NCBI RefSeq assembly: GCF_022201045.2
Contig: NC_068561.1
Location: 10,565,001-10,629,000 of the forward strand
Length of the DNA stretch: 64,000 nt
Reading direction: 5' to 3'
Origin: Citrus sinensis
Taxonomy: Eukaryota; Streptophyta; Magnoliopsida; Sapindales; Rutaceae
Shown: positions 58,656-64,000 of the stretch, in pieces
Layout: each line of letters begins with the position of its first letter
Numbering within the stretch: position 1 is the first letter of the stretch
Position numbers and translations under genes: made by a program
The notes under the pieces: generated by a model
What the model saw: the letters and a program-made list of their open reading frames with translations, nothing else
Databases searched by the model: none
Told to the model about the DNA's origin: nothing

Positions 58656-59752
58656 CTTTTATATATTATGGGTTCATTAGAAAAATTTATTCATCACATT
58701 AGCTTAGGAAAGATGTTTCAAAGAAATTTAAAGCTCTGGTAATGTTGAGTTCCAAAAGTTATCTAACGTGCATATTAATAATACACTTTTGTGTTTGATT
58801 TATCTATGTGAAAGAGAGACCATGATATCGAAGATAAGAGTTTCCATCTTTTCTGCATTGAATCTAGCTGTCATCGAGTCCCATGCAAAGTGCAGGCGAA
58901 TGATCAATTTCCTTCCATCCTTTATCTTTCATCCTTATCCATTAAAAAATAATGTACAAACTGCAATACGCATTATTGTTGCCCCATAAAATAAACATTT
59001 TTATTCCCATTTATTGTCACGAAACAAATTGAAGAAGAAAAGCAAAAGAAAATGACTTTAATATTATTGCCATTCTAGAAGCAAGAATATTAATGATGAA
59101 TGAATTTTTTACTTCAAGGGTTGTTTCAGCTTGTCAGTAGCTTTCGTGCCAACCACCAACTCTACAAGTCCACATCTTCATCTTCCTCATTGTCTCTCCG
59201 AAATTGCATTATTGAATGAATTAACCCCATTATTTCAACAACCAAAAAAAAAAAAAAGTGGAAAAATACTCATCTAGTTCTTATAATCTAAACTAATTAC
59301 TCATTTAGTATATGTATTTTTAAGTATACATCATCGAAAACCCTAGTGTTGTTACTTTCGTAATGTTGGATTCAACTTTTCAATCGTGAAAAAACATTTT
59401 TATATTAGATAACTTAAAATTTAAATAAATCTATCGAGCAACATGCGAAAAATATATGATAGAATAGGGACTATTTAGGTCATTTTTTAAAGTACAAAGA
59501 AAAACTTGATAATTATTTTAAATTATGAAAGCTAAACCAACATTTATGTATCTCAAAGTCAAATAATTACAAAATGCAAAAATTCATCCTCTGATTATGT
59601 ACTCAAAACATCAAAAACCAGAGGAGCGAGATAACAAAATACAAGCACCGGGACATTGATTTGATCATCTATTTCTATCAAAATTTTCAATAATTGATCC
59701 TCACTCAAGTAGTAATAATAAATAAAATGTTTAATTGCTGCTAATTAATTAA
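58656..59752. other. Intergenic, no gene supported
   Basis: AT-rich; includes the 3' UTR of the S40-like gene near 59,700. No exon-like segment seen. Confidence 0.5.
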
Positions 59753-60283
59753 TTAATCCTCAAAGCCAACTTTTTTCCAAATTGCATTTCTGACCCGGCG
59801 CAGATCTCTTCCTTTCAAAGTCCTCCCTATGCCTTCATGAACAGAAAATGAAGCTCCCCTCCTCATGGCTAAATATTCATGAGGAGGAACCAACCCGTAG
59901 TACTCTTCCTCCTTGTCTTCATCGTCATCGCCGCCGCCTCCGCCGCGGTCTTCATCGCTCTCTCTCTTGCTATGCTCTCTATACTCGTCCTTCAAAATCT
60001 TTGACCAGTCCGGTATGTTCACCGGCAATGAAGCCGACGTCAAGGGCATTATTTTCCGGTCTTCGATCTTCTTCGCAAGCTTTCTTGATGAACGTGAACT
60101 GGGTATCGGTTTCTTGGCAGCCTCCACGTGAACATTGACATTAACAGACTCATTGGGTCTGTACATGTCATCTTCATCAAACTCAAAAAGATTGTTATCG
60201 GTAGCAGTGATTGCGGTTTCAGCTACTGGGGTCGGATATATGTAGCTTGGTTTTGCATGAAAGAATTTTCTTGACGATGCCAT
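59753..60283 (-). CDS. S40/DUF584 senescence-regulator protein
   Basis: A single-exon gene of 176 aa. The N-terminus MASSRKFFHAKPSYIYP is typical of the family. The middle has RKLAKKIEDRKIMPLTSASL and PVNIPDWSKILKDEY, the conserved DUF584 core, followed by an acidic and Gly-rich linker (about residues 113-128) and the conserved C-terminus YYGLVPPHEYLAMRRG, FSVHEGIGRTLKGRDLRRVR, NAIWKKVGFED. Proteins of the barley HvS40 / Arabidopsis S40 family are small nuclear proteins linked to leaf senescence, with expression often raised by abscisic acid, salicylic acid or darkness; their molecular activity is not established. The length and lack of introns agree with the family. A TATA box lies upstream at 60,428-60,435. 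Confidence 0.95.
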   Translation of the reverse strand: MASSRKFFHAKPSYIYPTPVAETAITATDNNLFEFDEDDMYRPNESVNVNVHVEAAKKPIPSSRSSRKLAKKIEDRKIMPLTSASLPVNIPDWSKILKDEYREHSKRESDEDRGGGGGDDDEDKEEEYYGLVPPHEYLAMRRGASFSVHEGIGRTLKGRDLRRVRNAIWKKVGFED

Positions 60284-60427
60284 TGAAGAAGAATATTGAA
60301 ATGGGGATTTGGTTTTTTATGCTTTCTTTGAAACGGAGGAAGTTTGCAGACGTTTATTATCAGTTATGTGTTTCTTCTACTCTAACTTAACTTTTGGGGG
60401 GTCTTTGTATCGTTTGATTGAGTCTCA

Positions 60428-60435
60428 TTTTTATA
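60428..60435 (-). promoter_or_regulatory. TATA box of the S40-like gene
   Basis: tataaaaa on the minus strand, 145 bases before the ATG, giving a predicted 5' leader of about 110 bases. Confidence 0.7.
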
Positions 60436-61430
60436 GTGTATTGGATAAGCATGAGCTCGGCCTTTGAATAGGCAGATAATAATAAAGTATTGTGTGTAAA
60501 GTAAAATGAAAATGCTTAAAAGCGGGCACCCTCACGCGTTTAGCATGAGCTCACAAATCAAGTTCTACAAAACGTTTAAAATGTTCTGCAGCAAAAATAA
60601 CGCAGCAAAAAAATAAAAGATGTAGGATGATGAATAGATAAGAGATATTTTTGACGATATTTCGTTAATTTTGAGAATACCTATGAATAAGAAAAAATAA
60701 CTAAATATATATTGATTTTGATTATAAGTGTAAAGTTTCGTTGATTCCACAGAATGACTAGAGATTTGAATAATAAAATTGAAGCACTTACATGTAACAT
60801 AATTCAACAACTCATATAATTTTAAATTGAAAAATGTGATCAATAACAAATATTAAGTCTCGACTTAAAATAATACTAGTTATAACCTAATCATAGTTAA
60901 ATTAGAAATACTACTCTAATAAGACTCATGCCTAAATAATAAAACTCTAAGTAAGAAATTAAATTATTTAGAATATAACTGAATTAAAATATCTCAAAAT
61001 ATTATAAACTTCAGTCTATTTAGGATTTTTTGAGCTTCTTGCACATAATTACATAATCAATAATTAGTACTACAGATATATTATATGGGATACATAATTA
61101 ATAATTATAAGTGAAATATCACTTGAGCGACAGACTATGTACCTCAAGTGATATTTTAAACGTTAATCTTCCACCACCTATCATTAGATGCCATATTTCT
61201 TGAGAAGGCAATATTATGTATCCTAAACGCAAATCAAAAGGAGAGTCCATAATACATTTATGGACTCACCAACAGATAAGAATTTCTCGACGGGCAAATG
61301 TACTCTTCGATTTCCACCGGAATGCACGTAGGATAATAATTTACAAATACAATCCACAGTATGCAAAATTCTCATCACTTGAAAATATGACACGCTATAT
61401 AATATTTTATTTTATAAATCAATTTTGCCG
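60436..61430. other. Upstream of the S40-like gene, AT-rich
   Basis: No gene. Holds a 14-bp perfect inverted repeat, aaatatcacttgag (61,114-61,127) and ctcaagtgatattt (61,143-61,156), with a 15-base loop. Confidence 0.5.
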
Positions 61431-61485
61431 TACACAGCGGCACTGGTAAGTGGATAACGTCGGATTTAACCGGTTCGGACCAACG

Positions 61486-61720
61486 TACACGTGGACCGAC
61501 GGACACTCCTTATTAAATCACTCATTCGTCTGAGACTCATCCGACTCATTGTGGGGTCCACCGCCAATCGCCGTCCAATAGTGATCCAAATGTCAATATC
61601 CTGACACGTCATGTAAGAAATTTTACGCCTTCGATGCTTCCATTTTTGTCGCGCAGTGGTAATGACGTGGCTTGTTCATCTGCGGTCCAATTAAAGCGAA
61701 ATTCAGAAGACACGTGTCAC
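61486..61720. promoter_or_regulatory. Cluster of ACGT-core (G-box/ABRE-like) motifs
   Basis: Within 235 bases: cacgtgg (61,488-61,494), gacacgtcat (61,603-61,612), tgacgtggc (61,663-61,671) and the palindrome gacacgtgtc (61,709-61,718), plus a ccaat at about 61,575. The patch is clearly GC-richer than its surroundings. bZIP factors of abscisic-acid and light signalling bind such motifs. It lies 1.2-1.4 kb upstream of the S40-like gene and might serve it or an unseen transcript. Confidence 0.5.
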
Positions 61721-61799
61721 AAACTTGGAAGAAACGACAAAGTAGGGAGTGGTGTCACGCATTATCACAAAATAAATTGAATAAATAAATAAAAATTGA

Positions 61800-64000
61800 C
61801 CCATGTGTGATTATTCGCCACTGTGTGATTTGCCACCGGCGTAGAGTTTGGTTAATTGAGAATATCAATATCTGTGTTTATGGTACACTTCAAAGGATCT
61901 ATTGAGTATAGTTCAAAAATCTATTATCAGTAATAATATTAAATTTTATGATAAATATATTTTATTTCATATTTTGTGAAAAAGGAGAAAATTTTAATGA
62001 GAGTTAGGGGTTGTTTGGAATTATTTTTGAAAGGTTTAAAAATAGTTTTGAAAAATCAAAAATTAATTTTAGTATTTGATAAATTCTTTTAAAAATCACT
62101 TTTAATAAAATCGTCAGTTTTATATTTAATGCAATTATACATGCTCTCATATTATTATAAAAATCTAAAATTATCTTTGTTAATTAGGAAATAATTCATT
62201 AATTTTAAAGAGATTATTATTATTACCAATTATATTGAGATAACAAAATAAAAAAAATAATAATAAATATTTATTTTAGTTATCAATTATTATATATACG
62301 TATTTAAAAAAATATTTTATACATGTTTATAAATGTGTCAATTAATTTTACCAGCTGTTTAACCAATTCTCTTTACTTCTAATTATTTATATAGTACAGT
62401 CAACAATAATTATTGTAAAAGTTACAATATTATCAAACTAATCCTTATTATTGAGGGCACAACCTCATTATTGAGCTACAAGCCAGAGTTAAAAGTTAAG
62501 TTGAATTGAATTGAGTTGTAAGTAAATTTATGTTCAATTTGATTAATTATTCTTTTTCTTTGTGTACCATTAATTTCAATGAAAAATTGAATCCAATTAT
62601 ATAAGTTTGTCTAATCCATGCATGTCTGTCTATCTTCCATTTTTATATACATTTAAACATAATAATAAACACTCTGATCTTACTATATATTAATATACAC
62701 AAATCCTCTACAATTATGGCTCATTCATGTTCTCAAATTTTTTTTATATAGTTATTATACTAGTTGATTTCCATCAAATTATGGATGTAAAGTTTCCTTT
62801 ATGTTCTCACTACCTTTGACAGAAGAAAATGGATTTTTATAATATTTATGCATTCTTTGGCTATGCATTATTGTATCAAAGAATTATTTGGATTTTGGGC
62901 ACATCATGTGATCAAGCGCAATCTCCAACAACCATTAAAGAATTTGTGCCTGCAAATAATGGGTCATTAATTATATTTTAGAAATTAAAAGTATCATATC
63001 TTATCCTTGGTTAGAAGATTAGGCCCTCGGACCTAAGTAATGGACCCACTACGCCTCAACACTTCTTTAATCCCAATTTTTGTAGGTCATGTATGGACAC
63101 ATAAAAAAAATAAAAACAAGTATAAAATCAAGTACAATAAAAATGATTATCTTGAATTAGTATAACAAACAAAAACTTAGGCATCCAATGAAATCATCAA
63201 AGCTATTAGTAAAAGATAAAGCCCAATAATGTCACTCTTGTTAAAAGATTTTTTTTTTTTTTCTATCAAGTGTTATTAGGATTTTTTCTGTCTCTGCTTG
63301 AAATGCAACAAGCGATATCTTTATCCCATCAAGGACGTCGGTAGGATAAGATATATATAGTCTTCTTGTATAAAATAAGTAACTAGGCATCTTCTAGATT
63401 ATCATGATGAAGGTCTTAATTAGGGATTTTTTAGAGCTACATTTGGGATCAATTAATTGGTAAGTAGCATATATATAACATTTCGTGTCGAAAATGAAGG
63501 TACATTCTCGCCTATCAGTTTGGGACCTGGGAAGAAAAATAGACATTACATTGTTGACTAGACATACGAGGTAAATGGGTCGAGTTTAAGGAAATTTATA
63601 TAAATAACCTAAAAACTTTAAGATTTTATAAAATTAGCCACTTTAATTATTTTTTAATCATAATTAGTCAATGGTATTTTTGTTGGACATAATTACGCTC
63701 ACTACTCTCAACAAATTACCAAACCAATACCACTTGCTAAATCATCAAGCCTCAATGCTCTCAACAAATCTCTAAACCTCATCACTCTCAACAAATCACT
63801 AAACTCATGAAATAATAAGGACAATATTTTAAATGTTGTTTTTTAAATAATGTGGATTCATAAAATCATTAGTTTGCCTTGGTATATATGTAAAAAAAAA
63901 AATTAAGAATCATAAAATTTAGAATAAAAACGAAGTAGTGGACAAAACCTAGAAAATATACAAATGCACCACAATATACACATTATAAGTGCGATAGACA
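61800..64000. other. Intergenic to window end, no gene supported
   Basis: AT-rich. At 62,010-62,040 the text ggggttgtttggaattattt resembles the end of a MITE, but its partner was not found. 63,705-63,810 repeats cactctcaacaaatc-type phrases three times. Confidence 0.5.

Noticed and set aside
59848..60138. Plus-strand frames of 72-96 aa at the S40-like gene
   Set aside because: They overlap the well-supported minus-strand S40/DUF584 coding region and have no family features.
61216..61449. 77-aa plus-strand frame
   Set aside because: No recognisable features, no clear promoter position or splice sites; composition looks random.

Overview
This window looks like nuclear DNA of a flowering plant, most likely a eudicot. 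It is very AT-rich (I judge roughly two thirds A+T by eye). It carries intron-containing genes with GT-AG splice sites, a plant polyubiquitin gene with a leader intron, a CASP-like membrane protein gene and an S40/DUF584 senescence-regulator gene, set among plant transposon families (Ty1/copia, CACTA, MULE, hAT, PIF/Harbinger, LINE). I cannot name the species from sequence alone.

Left part (1-37,000) is almost entirely transposon-derived. 1-6,563 is a decayed minus-strand Ty1/copia element (gag, protease, integrase, RT, RNase H all recognisable, all broken) with its 5' LTR at 5,508-6,563. A plus-strand LTR of the same family follows at 6,706-8,163. 10,122-11,600 holds further copia remnants. 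11,597-12,225 is a hAT-like element. 12,346-15,490 is a MULE-type element with a second hAT-like element inside it. 18,414-26,606 is a CACTA element whose TNP2-type transposase gene is broken by a copia LTR. The same element also hosts a 5'-truncated LINE and a collapsed copia element. A LINE scrap (26,700-27,400), an acidic reading-frame remnant (29,870-30,660), a FAR1/OTU-type MULE transposase pseudogene (32,535-35,045), an RPS29 pseudogene (35,487-35,656) and two TIR elements (36,033-38,088) follow.

The gene-bearing part is 38,400-48,960. It holds a three-unit polyubiquitin gene, a three-exon CASPL5A-like gene, an intronless decayed eIF3a copy, a small three-exon gene of unknown function (104 aa), and a four-exon minus-strand gene for a 128-aa single-pass coiled-coil protein. 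These are independent eukaryotic genes with their own promoters; nothing suggests a shared pathway.

The right part returns to repeats: a Tourist-like MITE (49,305-49,578), a hAT-like element (50,400-56,743) split by a TNT1/Tork-type copia element (50,434-55,898), a CCGGAT-rich repeat, an Emigrant-like MITE (58,414-58,655), then the intact single-exon S40/DUF584 gene on the minus strand (59,753-60,283). A small island with several ACGT-core motifs lies about 1.2-1.4 kb beyond its start codon. The last 2 kb hold no gene I can support.

The clearest signal in the window is the layered transposon record. At least six insertions have recognisable target-site duplications, so their order can be read directly.
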